From positions 55,696,500 through 55,760,499 of the forward strand of contig CM058233.1 of NCBI GenBank assembly GCA_030180135.1: a DNA stretch of 64,000 nt, in the 5' to 3' direction. The DNA comes from Orychophragmus violaceus. Taxonomy: Eukaryota; Streptophyta; Magnoliopsida; Brassicales; Brassicaceae. Shown here piece by piece: positions 11,401 to 23,859 of the stretch (positions within the stretch are counted from its first letter, which is position 1; every line of letters begins with the position of its first letter). The position numbers and the translations under genes are program-made. Below the pieces are notes generated by a model. The model was given only the letters and a program-made list of their open reading frames with translations. It did no database searches and was not told where the DNA came from.

Positions 11401-12405
11401 AAGATAGTGTTTCTTATTCTGTATGTCGAAGACATACTGCTTCTCGGAAACGACGTTCCAATGCTGAAGTCTGTAAAGGACTGGCTTGGAAGTTGTTTTT
11501 CCATGAAAGACATGGGTGAAGCCGCATACGTTCTTGGAATTAGGATCTATCGGGATAGACCTAAGAGGCTGATAGGCTTGTGTCAAGACTCATACATTGA
11601 CAAAGTCCTACAAAGATTCAGCATGAAAGATTCCAAGAAGGGCTTCACGCCAATGGTGCATGGGACAACACTAAGCAAGAAGCAGAGCCCTACGTCGGCT
11701 GCTGAGCTTGAGCGCATGAAGAATATTCCTTATGCATCTGCAATAGGATCTGTCATGTATGCCATGATCTGTACTCGTCCTGATGTTGCTTATGCATTGA
11801 GCATGACGAGTAGATACCAGTCAAATCCAGGTGAAAACCATTGGATTGCCGTAAAGAATATCTTGAAGTATCTAAGACATACTAAGGATAAGTTCTTGGT
11901 GTACGGTGGAAGTGATGTGCTTAAAGTCAGTGGATTCACGGACGCAAGTTTCCAGACAGACACAGATGATTTCCGGTCACAGTCCGGTTATGTCTTTTGT
12001 CTGAATGGCGGTGCAGTAAGTTGGAGAAGCTCCAAGCAGGACACCGTTGCTGAATCCACTACAGAAGCTGAATATATCGCCGCCTCAGAAGCAGTGAAGG
12101 AAGCTGTTTGGATACGAAAGTTCATTATGAAACTAGGTGTGATACCAGATGCGGCTGAGCCTCTGGCACTGTTTTGTGACAACAATGGTGCTATAGCTCA
12201 GGCAAAGGAACCAAGATCACACCAGAAATCCAAGCATGTTCAAAGAAGATTTCACTTGATACGTGACATCGTTAATAGAAAGGAAGTCAAGATCAGCCGA
12301 GTTCCGACAGATGATAATGTCGCTGATCCGTTGACAAAGCCACTCCCAAGGCCTAAGCTCGAGTTCCTGACTGAAGCTGTAGGCATTAGAAACATTGAAA
12401 TGTAA
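8429..12405 (+). pseudogene. copia gag-pol, copy 1 (frameshift, altered RT active site)
   Basis: One polyprotein gene in two frames: 8429-10714 (gag, CCHC knuckle CRFCKELGHWRRDC, protease DTGCGAHIC, GAG-pre-integrase, integrase) and, after loss of one base near 10564, the frame ending at 12405 (RT, RNase H). At the break this copy reads AAGATTTTGTTGCC where copy 2 reads AAGATCTTTGTTGCC. The RT catalytic motif is YVEDILL (Glu codon 11428-11430) instead of YVDDILL in copies 2 and 3, which should abolish or cripple polymerase activity. Otherwise it is nearly identical to copy 2. It cannot make a full polyprotein and is not autonomous. Confidence 0.95.
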
Positions 12406-13261
12406 TCTAAATTTGAGTGGGAGTTTTGTGAGCTTTATTTTAGTTATTTGATATGTTCTTGTAAAACATTATTTTATGTTTTAATGAAATTATTATTTCA
12501 AGATTATTTTAACTGTGATGAAATAATCGTTCCAAAATGATATGAACCATTTTATAGGTCATCGAAGTAAGTGACTTGATCTTGAGTCATCAAAGTCATT
12601 TAGCTTGATCATGAGACCCTATATTTGATAAATGTTTTATATCATCCTGTCCCTAGTCGAAGGTTGTTGAAATTGGAACACCAACAACCGTGTGAGATTG
12701 GATTGGTACGTGACTTATGACGAAGTCTCAGTGTGTCATAGATGCGCGGCATCAAAGTCAGTACATAGGTGTATGTTGGGAACATAAGACCGGACAAGAC
12801 CCGCTTGTAAGAACTCTTCAGGATATTTATATCTGTGTCATAAGAGATTCTTACTACGACTATAGAGTATAGTCCTTAGACCTGAGTTCACATGCATGTG
12901 ACTGCACATGGACTGATGTACTTTGATCATTGTCTAACGCTATCGTTCTGCGATATCTATAAGGACCTTGTTTGGGTACATCATGAAATGAGTAGTTTAC
13001 AGTGATGGAACAAGATGGGATTTGTCCCTCCAATATAAATGGAGTGAATATCTCTAGGCCAATCGGAGATTTGAATACTGGAAAATGCATGGCCATGCTC
13101 AAACGGACTTTCCCGAGTCGTTTGGATTGTCAGTATCAAATCAGAGTCCGATGAACAAGATTAGGCTTTATAAGGATGACACCAATCTTGCCTTATGACT
13201 AATCGAGATATTGCGACAAAAGGATTATGAATACAGAGAGATTCCAGTACAAGTGGGAGAT
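12406..13261 (+). other. 3' non-coding region and PPT of copia copy 1
   Basis: About 850 bp between the stop codon and the 3' LTR, ending in the polypurine tract ACAAGTGGGAGA (13249-13260) that primes plus-strand DNA. Blocks such as CGACTATAGAGTATAGTCC and GGCCAATCGGAGATTTG recur in copies 2 and 3 and in the dead element D. Confidence 0.75.
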
Positions 13262-13899
13262 TGTTGGAATTGTGTCCAGTAATCTCGGTACTGTCTCTAG
13301 AAAGTAAGAGTATGTCAATGATCAGACATAAGTCATATAATACTGGGGGTCATGATGGCTTGCTAGAGTCCGCTCATGATCTATAAGTCTTGGACTTATT
13401 GCCTTTATTATATGATCCCATATGGGTCACACGCCTAAGCTAACAGGAAAATGTGTTGGAACGGCTTAGCAGAAGTACGACAAAAGTGCCAGGCATTTGT
13501 CGTACTAAGAGAGAAAGATTAATGGGTCTGATTAAATGGGATTTAATCAGATTGGTGTTTTGGGCCCAAAAGCCCAAAAGGGAAAGAGAAGGCTTTTAAT
13601 AAACTAAAAGCCAAAATCTCTTTCTCCCAACCCTAGCCCCCAGCGCCGATTCTCCTCTCTCCCTGCGCCTCCCATCAGCTCGGTCTAGCAGCCGTTTTCT
13701 GTGATCGCGTGTGTGAACCATTGGAGGATTCATCCCTCGGTGCATCTTTCTGATCTCTGCCCTGTTCTATTCCTTCCGCTGCAACAAACAGGTAAAAGGT
13801 GAGATCATCTAATGTTTCTAATCAAGAGAACCTAGATCTGTATGTTTAGGTTGATATGAATCTGTGAATTACATCAGGATCAACTAAACGGTTCCTATA
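13262..13899 (+). repeat. 3' LTR of copia copy 1 (638 bp, complete)
   Basis: It starts TGTTGGAATTG straight after the PPT and ends CCTATA. The first 190 bp or so match the 3' LTR of copy 2; the rest is of the copy 1/copy 3 type. A TATA-like TTTTAATAAA lies near 13597. Confidence 0.92.
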
Positions 13900-14109
13900 G
13901 AGAGGGCGCGCCAGCAGAGGGCAGCATGGGATCATGTGCAAGAGCAGTTGCGGTAGCAGCAGGAGGCAGCGGTGCCACCGGTCATCACCATCACCAGTTC
14001 GGATGCGGAGCCGGATTTTGACCTAGAGGAGTACCAGAGTGGCACAGACTTCGTGTTCCGGGGCGACGCAAACCTTGAGTACCGAGCCCCAGGATCACCA
14101 AGTGGCTAG
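13900..14109 (+). pseudogene. gypsy-type gag, 3' part
   Basis: This continues the Gln-rich repeat seen at 6400-6558 (reading ERARQQRAAWDHVQEQLR), then TAG at 13954-13956 (again a Gln CAG position), then an acidic tail (SSDAEPDFDLEEYQSG) and a final TAG at 14107. Codon register starts exactly at 13900, the first base after the copia LTR. Together with 5750-6558 it is one gene cut by copia copy 1. Confidence 0.65.
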
Positions 14110-16053
14110 AGTCAGAGGATCGAGTCTTTTTAGGAGTATGGCCTAGTTATTATTTTATTGATTCGGGTTTTCGTTTTGGGTTCTTTTCCGCGGGTTTCAC
14201 GTAGTTGGTTTTTACTACACTATTTATTTAAACCATGTAGCCCTACCCCATTATATTATACTTCATTCTTTTACCATCTCGTGCCACCCCGTTTGGACCC
14301 CATCCATACAAGTCTTCGTACCACAAACAGAATGGTGCCCTTGAGATTTGGGATGTTCGGGAAACCGCACGCCCCAGAATTCGAGACAAACTCTTTTCAA
14401 ACTGGGCAGAATTGTAATGGTCCGTTACCGGCCCATTTTAAAAATTCTATAAAAAGGAAAAGAAAAGCCCAAAGGCCCTATTTCCATATTTAAAACTATG
14501 GTTTTTTCCACTCTCTTTTCCTATAAATACTAGAGCCACCTTTAGGAATAACCATTCTAAATTCTTTCCAACGAAGCCCTGTCAAACTCTGGTGCCGTTT
14601 ATGCCCATCTGAAGCCTTTCCGGCGTTTTCCACCTCCTCTCCCACCAGGTAACATCGGGAAACTCTAAATCTAGAATTTTAAGCAAAACCAGAGATGGTT
14701 TTTGCTTTAACTTAAAAAATGTTTTAAACCCTGTAAAACCGAGACCACCCCTGTGACCAGCTCATCGAGACAAAGCCGGAGACACCAGTCGCGCCTCCGG
14801 AGACCGTCTGCCGCCGGAGCCGTCGTTGGAGCCACCGCCGCCGCTTCCGCCGCTGAGTCAACTCTTCGGCGAATTCAGTTGACTAGGTCGGCTGGGTCAA
14901 CCGATTTGACCGGTTCAACCTAGTTCAGTCGGGTTAGGTCAGGTTTGCTCTGGTTTGGTCCAATGGAATTTCAATTCCGGTTTTCTATTTCAATTCCTCG
15001 TTCAATTCGGTTTTTAATTGCAATCCATGGTTTAGTTGGTTTAGGATTGGGTTAGGGTAAATGGGCCGGTTATGGATTGGGCTCGGTTTGGTCTGGGTTT
15101 GGGTCTGGGTTGACCGGGTTGACCGGTTGACTTTGACCTGGTTGTTGCCTTTTAGTCAACCAATCTTTAAGTGGCCATAACTTGCTCATCCCTAATCAGA
15201 TTCGAACGAAACGAAACCCTAATCCACTTGTTTTCCATACTCTTTCCAGTTATGATGTCCGTTTGGGCGTCAGGAACTTCCAAATTTTCCCCTTCTTTGG
15301 CAAAGGTGAGGAACGGTCTTGACCCTTACTTGCTTCATTCAATTCTGGACGACTGTCCTTTGTTAGTACGTATTTCCTAAATAGTGTAGGAATCATATAA
15401 TACTTGATGTGAACGATTGAAAGAACGTAGAACTGCTAGGATATCGCTTAAACTGGAAAAAAAATTTGTGCGTGATGGATTTGGGTGGAATAGTGATGTG
15501 GTAGGGCCCCCTTAAGGGTGTTGTGTGCAGCACGCGTAGGACAGTAAAGGTAACGCGTCCTTTGTATCCTCAGAGGGGGTTTTGGGGAGCCCCCCGTATT
15601 GGGCTTCAGGCTGGATGGTTGGCTTCGGTTGTTGTTGTGTGTGGCTTCGGGCTGTAGGGTCCATGAGTGTGAGAGATTTGGGGCTTGGTAAGCATGGATA
15701 GACATAGAATTATGTGGTGAAGCCTTCGGACGATGTTTGCAAGGTGATATTAGCCTAGGACTAGAAATTCGTAGTTGTGTGGCGTAAGCCGGGATCGCGG
15801 GTTCCTTGAATCCGCCCTTATTGGGTAATTAGGTTTGAAACAATTACTCAGACCTCTTCTCCCTTTCTTGTCCCCTTTTTCTTGCAGGTCCGGATGCAGG
15901 ATTGATCGGTCGCTGATGTTATTGGTGAATTAGATTACGAAGGAAGCGCACGGGTTCCTGGGACCGATTGAGAAGGCAGCCCGGTTGGACCAATTTCCGT
16001 TCGACGGGTGCCCTAACGCCGCGTTTCCGGTTAGCCGGGAAACAAGTGTTACA
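14110..16053 (+). repeat. 3' LTR region of the gag-only gypsy element
   Basis: 15570-16053 is homologous to the 5' LTR fragment. 14110-15570 is most likely the upstream part of the same LTR: it holds a TATA box (CCTATAAATAC near 14519) followed by a leader-like stretch with a donor-like CAGGTAAC near 14647. The LTR start is not defined. I see no gene; the ORF at 14158-14493 looks like a chance frame. Confidence 0.55.
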
Positions 16054-16152
16054 TTTAGTAAATCACTAGCTCTCTGTGGATTCGATCATGTAGTATTACA
16101 TTGACATACCAGCGGTAGCATGCACATTAAATTTTAATTGGTGTGTAAAATG

Positions 16153-16856
16153 CTACGTAGCACAGAAGCTTCGTTGGATGACCGCTTCCCACTTTGGAAT
16201 CGGAGTCGGAATCGGAAGCTTGTGGAAGCTTTCGGAATCTCGTTTCCAAGACGCTTCCAAAAAACCTCTTTAAAAATGCATTAGAAGCTTACGCTTCCGT
16301 TTTAAAAGCGTAAGCTTCCGTTTTGGAAGCTTGTGCTTCCATTTTGAAATCATGATGTCATAAACAATAAAAAAAATGTAGAGTTATATATATATATTTT
16401 TATAAAAACAAAGTCTTATAGCTAGAAGGAATAAATCATATCTAAAACGTTAAAATCTAATAGTAAAATTTGATATTTGTGCATAATAAAATTTATCTTT
16501 TACTTACAAATAATTTTGTTTAGATAGACAATATTATTCATTTGTGAATTACTAGAAGTGATTAATTTAATTAGTTGGACAATATTATATTTGAAAACTT
16601 GAAATTTTAGTTATTTTCACAATATATTTTGAGCTCATTTTATTTGATATAGTTAATTAAAAATGAATACAATATTTTGATATTTAATTTTGAATCATAT
16701 AAATTTTAAATATGGATTATATTATATTCTTAATACATATATACATATATATATGCTTCCAACACGTATATGCTTCTTATATATTTCTAAAAAGTCGCTT
16801 ATACGATTCCATACGATTTCGTTTCCGCGTATCGCTTCTGATTCCATGTAATGTAG
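16153..16856. mobile_element. hAT-like non-autonomous element (704 bp)
   Basis: Perfect 8-bp direct repeats GTAAAATG flank it (16145-16152 and 16857-16864), the target duplication length of hAT elements. Terminal inverted repeats are short and imperfect (CTACGTAGCA against CTACATTACA, 7 of 10). Both subterminal zones are packed with GCTTCC/GGAAGC words in both orientations, as in hAT subterminal binding regions, around an AT-rich middle. No transposase is present. Confidence 0.7.
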
Positions 16857-16864
16857 GTAAAATG

Positions 16865-19289
16865 CATACTTCAGAAACATGGTCATATTAGTTCCCAAAT
16901 TCATTGGTTTATTATATCCTATATCGATACTAAACAAAAAATTTTATATTGATTCCAACATTTGCTTTATAGGTATGATTGAAAATTTCGATTTTAATTC
17001 ATAAATTTATGACTATTAATTTATAAATTTCAAATAATCATTTAAAACTATTTAGTTGTAAATATAGTTTAAGTCTTGTATTAAATTAATGTAGTTAAGA
17101 TTAAGATTAAAATATAATTAAATCAAAATAATAGCAAATTTACAAAAGTTAGGTAAACAAAAAGGTTTCATTCAGATTTTCATTCAAATAAACATCCAAA
17201 ATTTGAAACGAACAATATTTGATAGAACATTTGGATGGAGCATTTATATAAATCGTCTTGGGAATGTGAGATGGGCAAATGAACAGTGCATAAATCTTAA
17301 GATTTTGTTTGACATTAAATTTATTTACAGAATTTTGATAGTGCAGTATCTGTTTACACAAAGTCTGATTAATCTTACTGTAATGCACTGACGATGATCG
17401 TATCTCCATGTGTTCCACTCTCGTCTCATGGCCGCTAAGCCAATTTGGAAAATTTGAAGAAAAAATTATTTACTAACCCTTTAATCACTATGTGAGCTTT
17501 CTCCATGTTTGGATCTTTACGCACAAAATATTAGAAACCCAATTTCTCATAGTTCACTCATCTTTAAATTGCTCTAGTTCAATTATATTTAGTTTTGCAA
17601 TTTTTTCTTAACAAGTCATAAAAAAACAAATATATTTTGGTGATATAAATAGATAAATCAATTGCTGATTGAACATTCAAATATGTAAAGCAGATTTAAT
17701 AATATATTTAGCTTGCTGCTTTCCGAGTCAAATGAAAGGGTGTAAGACTTTTGTATGAGTTATTGTTAAAATAAGACTTTGGTAGAAAATATTTTTAAAT
17801 AAGACTTGCCTATGAAATATTGTTCAAATAAGACTTTATGAGGTTTTAATGTGCAGCTAGAGATTCGTTTTTTCTTACAGAATTTAGGATATTTGATTAA
17901 AGAAAACAGTTTTGTCATATAACTGCCAAGATTACACAAAATAATTCTTGCAACTATCATCAACTATCTTCTGTTATTTGTATGATTTTTCTTAAGATAA
18001 TTTTTGGTTGGTGTGCGGTTGAACTTTTAATCTACTAAAAATAATATAATCTAACGCACCATAAAATTTATAAAATATTTACTAGAAATGACATGTATTG
18101 AAATAACAGAATAAGACATTTTAATATAAGTGGACACTTACACTTTAATTTACTTATTCTCTTTCTTTTAGGTTTTTGGGTCAATATTTTATTGCAAAAA
18201 AAAAAAATTATATTTCTCTTATTTATTTTACTTCTATCTTCTTTTTTTTTTTTCATTTATCTCTTCGTATCTTTGATACTATAAATTATAATTTTGTTCC
18301 CCTATATCTTAACATTCATTTTGATATATTTTATAACTTTTTGATCAAATCTTGTTGGACGCCAAATTTGTGACATGAATGTTAAATATGATTCATATCT
18401 AGTGGATAAATATACAGTAGATGCATATGTAAGAAAACATATTCAAATATTGATTTCATCTTTACTAAGTTAGTATTCATACTAGATATCATATTATTAA
18501 ATGAGCATTTACGAAACGTGTACAATGCATAATGGAAAAATATTTTTAGACAAATCAACGTGGACACCATTAAAAGATTTTGATATCAACATTGTTTATT
18601 TTACTTTTTCCACGTTCCCATGTATTGCTTCTACAATGTGATATACAATAGTTCATAAATATTGCTTCCACAATAATCCACGTCTAGATAATATACATTC
18701 ACTCTATATATGTTTATTGTGATTCGTCCATGTCGAGACGTTTATGTATGCATTTTTAGTGGATACTATTTCGGTGTACATTTGTATGTTTTCTGATGTA
18801 CTGATATAAAACTTTGGTGAGATTATATGGTTGGACAGGTGGATGGGAACACAAGCTGGTAGTGACTCTCTCTTGTGCTAAAAGGAAGGTCCAAGATGGA
18901 TGATCTAACACAATGATAGTTGCTTCTCTTGTGTGGGATATATTGGAATGAGAATGTTGGTGGGATGAATACACAACACAGATGGGCGGGAACCCTCAAA
19001 AACGGTGCAGGGCTGTTCTCTTGTATGAATCACACACACAAGTGAAGAACAAGCAAGAGGCTAGGCGGCTGCTTAGGCTTCTTGACAAAGAACTACGTTT
19101 TTTTATTTAGGGTAAAAAGTTAGTTTAATCAGGGATTGCTTTTGGCTCAAGACTTGCACGGCTCAAAGCTAAAGGAGTGGTCTACACTAGGCATGGCTTC
19201 TCTGGTTCTAAGGAGTTGATGTAGGATTTATGGCATTTTTGGACCTCTTCCTTAGTTTTTGATCTTATACCTTGTCATGGGATCTTTTT
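16865..19289. other. AT-rich intergenic DNA
   Basis: No ORF with protein-like composition, and no LTR or inverted-repeat pair that I could find. 18800-19289 has higher GC and may hold 3' LTR remains of the gypsy relic on its right, but no matching copy was found. Confidence 0.4.
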
Positions 19290-22200
19290 TTATCGTGCAG
19301 ATATCCTTAGGTTGTGGTCTAGGTCGATGACCTCGTCATTCCCTCCCTCTACGAGAGGTTTTAACCTCAAAACTGAACCACATGCATCGTAAATAGATAA
19401 ACCAGAGACGCTAAAGGTGTGAGAAATGTTAAACTCACTTCAGAGATCAAGCCGGTAGCATTATCATTGATCTTGGTTAGGAATTTGAATTGTCCATGTC
19501 ATCTTGGAGATAACTTTTAAGCTCTCGTTCTGGGGAACCTATCTTGTATCATGTGTATCCAATCAAAATCCCATGGTTTAAAGGTTAATTTCATGCGTCC
19601 CTTATTAGCATTTCTCTTGTACTCCTCGGTTTTCTTCTCAAGATTGGTATTGACTGTCTCATGGAGTATCTGGAAGATCTCTCCACCCCTTATGCCATCT
19701 TGGTTAACCTTCTTAACCAGTTGAATAGGAACTAGGTTTGCTGGATATAAGGGGTTACTTCCACATACAACTTCCAATGAAAATTTCTTAGTGCCGGAGT
19801 GAGTTCCTCTATTATAAGAATATTCTAAAAATGAAATACAATCATGATAATTCTTCATAGTCCTATCAATTGTAGCTCTAATTAAAGTGGAAAGAGTATA
19901 GTTTACTGGTTCAGTTTTTGCATCCGTTTGAGAATGATAAGTTATAGAGAAAAAGAGCTTGGTTCCTAGCTTACTATACAATTTGCTCCTAAAATGGATT
20001 AAGAACTTGGTATCTCGGTCAGATACTATGATCTTTGGGATCCCATGTAAACGCACCACCTACTTAAAAAACAATTCATCAATTGACGTTGCATAATTGA
20101 TCTTGTCACACGGGATGAAGTGTGGCATCTATGAAAACCGATCAACAACAACAAATGTGAGTCTTTGTGTCTGAGCTTGGGAAAACCAAACACAAAGTCC
20201 ATGGAAATATCTACACCAAGGACTTGATGTGATACTCCTACGAATTGATACTCTTAGGATGGTAATGAGGTGGATACTCCTTGCAAAAGGGCTACTAGCA
20301 CCGGTCCAAGGCGTATGGAGTGAATGGGTCACACGAGGCTTGCAAATTTTCCTTGATGTTCCCATCTTCTTCTTCTGGCTGATTCAACGTACAAATCCAA
20401 AATGGGAGTTTTTTTTGGTTGGATATTACACACAAATCAACAGAATGCTCAATGAAGAATAAAAAGAGATAACCCTCAAAAGATCAAAGATCAAAAAAGG
20501 GGAAAATGTTGTTTTTCAAAAATGTGTATACAAATAATAGAAAGAGTTTGCATGAGAAATGTGGTCAACACACTCCAAAGTGTCACATGAGTCCACCATT
20601 GTGTGCTTCTATGACAAGTAAGTCTCTCAAAGAGCAATTAGGAATACACAAACGACCTCCATAAAATAGAAAACCATCATGCCTAAAGTATTTTCCAAAA
20701 GAAAAATAGGCATGAAGTGGCTCTTTAAATTCAAGATCAGTTCCATAGAGTTCCCTGATCTGTTCAAATTCTATAAGCTTAGCATCAGTAGTACTAAGAA
20801 GAACATACCTAGTAGACAATGCATCAGCAACTACATTCTCCTTATCTTTTTGTACTTAATGACATAAGAAAATGTTTCAATGAACTATATCCAACGTGCA
20901 TGCCTTTTGATCAGCTTGTGCTATTCTTTGAGATGTTTAAGAGTCTCATGATCTGTATAAAAAACAAACTCCTTAGGCCGAAGATAGTGTTCCCACGTTT
21001 GCAAGGCCCTAATCAATGCATAAAGTTCCTTTTCATATGTAGGGTAATTGATCGTGGCTTCTCCTAGCTTCTCGCTGAAGTAAGCTATAGGCCTTTTTCT
21101 TGCATTAAAACAGAACCAAAACCAACTCATGAGGAATTAAATTCTATTTCAAAAGTATTGTTAAAATCAGGAAATACAAGAAGAAGGGCATTATTAACTT
21201 CCCTTTCAAAGTTTTGAATTTATCTTCTTGTGCTTGTTCCCACTAGAAACTCATGTTTTTCTTGATGACTTTAAGAAGAGGGGTTGCAATTATGCTGAAG
21301 TCCTTGACAAACCTTCTGTAGAAACAAGTAAGGCCATGAAAGCTCATCACTTCCCCCCACGTGGGACTATGCCAATCTCTAATTGATTGCACTTTCTGCT
21401 CATCCACCTTGATGTATTCCGCTCCAACAACAAACCCAAGAAAAACAAAGTTTTATGTTCCAAAGGTGCATTTTTCAAAGTTATCATAAAGTGTCTCTGA
21501 TCTAAGCACATCTAGGACCGATTTCAGGTGTTGAAGATGACCATGAAGATTTTTCCATAGATGAGAATGTCGTAAAAGTAAACTACTACAAAACTTCAAC
21601 GAATTCCCTAAGAACATGATTCATCAACCGCGTAAAGGTACTAGGTGCATTAGTCAATCCAAATGGCATCACAAGCCACTCATACAATCCTTGTTTTGTT
21701 TTAAAGATGGTTTTCCATTCATGTCCTTCCTTCATTCTAATCTGATGATACCAATTTTCAAATTTATCTTAGAAAAGACACTAGGTTGATGGCACGGAAA
21801 TCCACATACATTCTCCAGCTGCCACCCTTTTATGGAACAAGTAGGACATGCACAGCACAAGGGCTCATGCTTTCCCTTGTGTAGCCTTTCCTCGCAAACT
21901 ATCCAACTCTTTTGAATCTCCTTAGTATTCACAAGATTATTTTTGTATACAGGCCGATTTGGAAGAGTAGCTCCAAGGACAATTAATTTGATACTCAATT
22001 CCTTTAACCGGTGGCAATCTAGCCGGTGCTTCATCAGGAAACACATCCTCATAGTCATGCAAAAGATCTTTCAAAGCACTTGGAAGCTCCAGTGAAAAGT
22101 CAGAAGATGTTAACAAAGTCTCTTTCAAAACAAGATAAAATGAAAGCCAGATGAGAAAGCATAGCTTTGTAGATAAACCATAAAAATTGTAATATTTCAC

Positions 22201-22330
22201 CAATAATATGGTTTGTGGTTTGATCTCCCAGTCGTTCCCATGAGGTATAGGAACTTGATGGTGAATCAGTTCTCAAAATTTTTATGAGTAGTATTGAAAT
22301 CAACAATGGTCTGCCAATATAATTGTCCAA
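19290..22330 (-). pseudogene. Ty3/gypsy pol relic (PR/RT/RH/IN)
   Basis: On the minus strand the order is as in Ty3/gypsy pol. Near 22130-21950 is the linker before RT (LHDYEDVFPDEAPARLPPVKG, LGATLPNRPVY). RT fragments run to about 21250. RNase H follows at 21130-20921 (INYPTYEKELYAL, FYTDHETLKHL). The H2C2 region lies at 20819-20583 (YFRHDGFLFYGGRLCIPN). Integrase is at 20365-19517 (VRLHGIPKIIVSDRDTKF, TYHSQTDAKTEPVN). Weak C-terminal remnants reach 19290. Stops and frameshifts are frequent; the longest open stretch is 180 codons (20059-19517). Gag is lost. Not functional. Confidence 0.88.
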
Positions 22331-22890
22331 TCTGAGTTGTCTCCTAAGCCTTCAAAGTTCTCCCTTGTTTCAATCGATCTCTTACACATGCGTCATGTAC
22401 ATGAAACTTATGGAAAGATAGAACAAAAAGAACTGTCGGAAATAAAATCAAAGACTCAAAATAACCTAGTGTTTATACAAGAAAACTACAAAAAAATTCT
22501 CAATTACAAATTAAATCCCCGGAAATAGCGCCAAAAATTTGATCCCTAGACCCTACTGCAAATGCAGAGTAATCAGAGTGCTGATCAAATTCACTGGGAA
22601 ATGACTAACTTTAAACTTCTATCTATTTCTAAATTTTTGAGACTAATCAAAAGAGTTTTGGGAGCGTATAAAGAAATGGGGTTGTACTAATTAAAAGCAG
22701 AAAGCGGGTTGATATCAATAATAAACGAAATGTGGGACAACATGGATTCTTAGGTGATCATGGGTTGGGACTCTATTTAGACTTATAGCTAGAGTTTCTG
22801 GAGATATGTACACTAGAGCTCACAAACTCGAAGACGAAAGTTTAAAGGTGTCAAGCTTGTAGAACGTAAGGGCATAGCACATAACGGTGT
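22331..22890 (-). repeat. primer-binding site and LTR remains of the gypsy relic
   Basis: The minus strand at 22537-22516 reads TTTGGCGCTATTTCCGGGGA, a decayed form of the GGCGCC-type primer site. Sequence to its right (from about 22540, minus-strand end CTAGGGATCA) should be the 5' LTR; its right border is unclear. Between the PBS and pol there is only about 200 bp, so gag has been deleted. Confidence 0.5.
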
Positions 22891-22899
22891 CTATCCTTC

Positions 22900-23859
22900 T
22901 GAGTCATCACCAAGAATGCTCATCCACCCTTTCATTCAATGCAAACCTATCAGCCAAGTGATAATGCTACATGTATTCTTTCCACACCTTTTTACAACTG
23001 GCTCATGGATATTGGCATGTCCCTTCATGTGACCGAAGATCAAAGAAACATGTAATTGCACAACACGTACTTCGCTTCCGAGAAAAATTTCATGGAAACA
23101 ATTCAGGTTTACTCATCTCACGTACGGGGTCACTTACACTTCCCTCTAAATCACGCTCTTTTAAACTTGATAATGTGTTTTTGGCGCCATCTTTCAAATT
23201 CATTTGGATAATGTTTCAGATTAAGGATCTGTCAATATGAGCACTCCTAATGGGACCGGCTAAGACTGCATCTATAACTGGCATGTTGCATCATTCATGC
23301 ATTCTCCATCATTAAAACTTTCGTTAACGACTGGCACCACCTCTTAGGACACCCAACTATCTCCATTTTTTATTTTTCTTCAAAACTTTCTCCATTTGTT
23401 CATTTTATTCGAATTCTTTACCACTCGGTAACTCATGCTTAATGAATAAGAGTCACAAGGTCCCTTTTCAGCCTTTACAATTACTTCTTCTCATCCCAAG
23501 AAATTATTTTCTTCGATGTCTAGTCTTCCCTGATTATTTGTGTACTATATGGCTTCAAATATTAACTAGTCATCTTTCTTGGCAAACATCCCATTTCGTG
23601 TTCAGCCAAGAACCTTCATGGTATTGCTCATTCTTTTATGGATGTCGGATATCGCTTTGTCTCTACAGCTGCATCTTATATTTGATGGATTTGTGCACTT
23701 CTCACTAAAATCCGTGTTAAGATTACTGCTTAATAATTTATTTACTGTGATAAAATTGGTACTGCTTTTCTCGATGCCAATCAATTTTTTCATTCTCGTA
23801 TGAAGCATGTTTCTCTTGACTATCATTTCATTCAAGATCAAGTTCAATCTGGTACGCTT
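22900..23859 (+). pseudogene. copia relic E, left part (PR, GAG-pre-INT, RNase H pieces)
   Basis: A plus-strand copia polyprotein with large internal deletion. Protease-like WLMDIGMSLHVTED is near 22999-23040, the GAG-pre-integrase motif DWHHLLGHPTIS near 23328-23363, NKSHKVPF near 23445, and the RNase H end HSRMKHVSLDYHFIQDQVQ near 23790-23850. Integrase and RT are missing. The gene is cut at 23859 by element D and resumes at 31271. This family differs from copies 1-3 and D. Confidence 0.7.

Larger units (their letters stand above)
6559..13899 (+). mobile_element. Ty1/copia element, copy 1 (damaged)
   Basis: The order is 5' LTR fragment, Met-type PBS, 1.6-kb leader, gag-pol with one frameshift, 3' non-coding region, PPT, full 3' LTR. 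It sits inside the Gln-rich gag repeat of the surrounding gypsy element, whose reading frame resumes at 13900. No target duplication is visible because the left junction lies inside the LTR. Its sequence is almost the same as copies 2 and 3. Confidence 0.95.
5013..16053 (+). mobile_element. gag-only Ty3/gypsy element, split by copia copy 1
   Basis: A direct repeat pairs 5013-5475 with about 15570-16053, and both copies end TGTTACA. The left copy is followed by a primer-site-like TTTGGTATTCGAGCC and a gag-like gene. The gene is interrupted at 6558 and resumes at 13900. No protease, RT or integrase is present, so this is a non-autonomous, large-derivative type element. The left LTR is truncated at its 5' side. 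The right LTR probably extends up to 14.1-14.2 kb, giving an LTR near 1.9 kb. Confidence 0.65.

Noticed and set aside
11125..11586. Minus-strand 153-codon ORF repeated at 45459-45920
   Set aside because: It is opposite the RT coding region in near-identical copies; conservation follows from the sense gene.
12860..13102. 80-residue minus-strand ORF also present at 47191 and 61179
   Set aside because: Recurs only because the 3' non-coding region of the copia family is conserved; it has no start context or protein-like pattern, and I could not show codon-type substitution.
17149..17418. ORFs on both strands in AT-rich DNA
   Set aside because: Low-complexity composition, overlapping on both strands, no motif or gene signals.
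18800..19289. 3' LTR partner for the LTR remains at 22540-22890
   Set aside because: No convincing shared sequence by eye.
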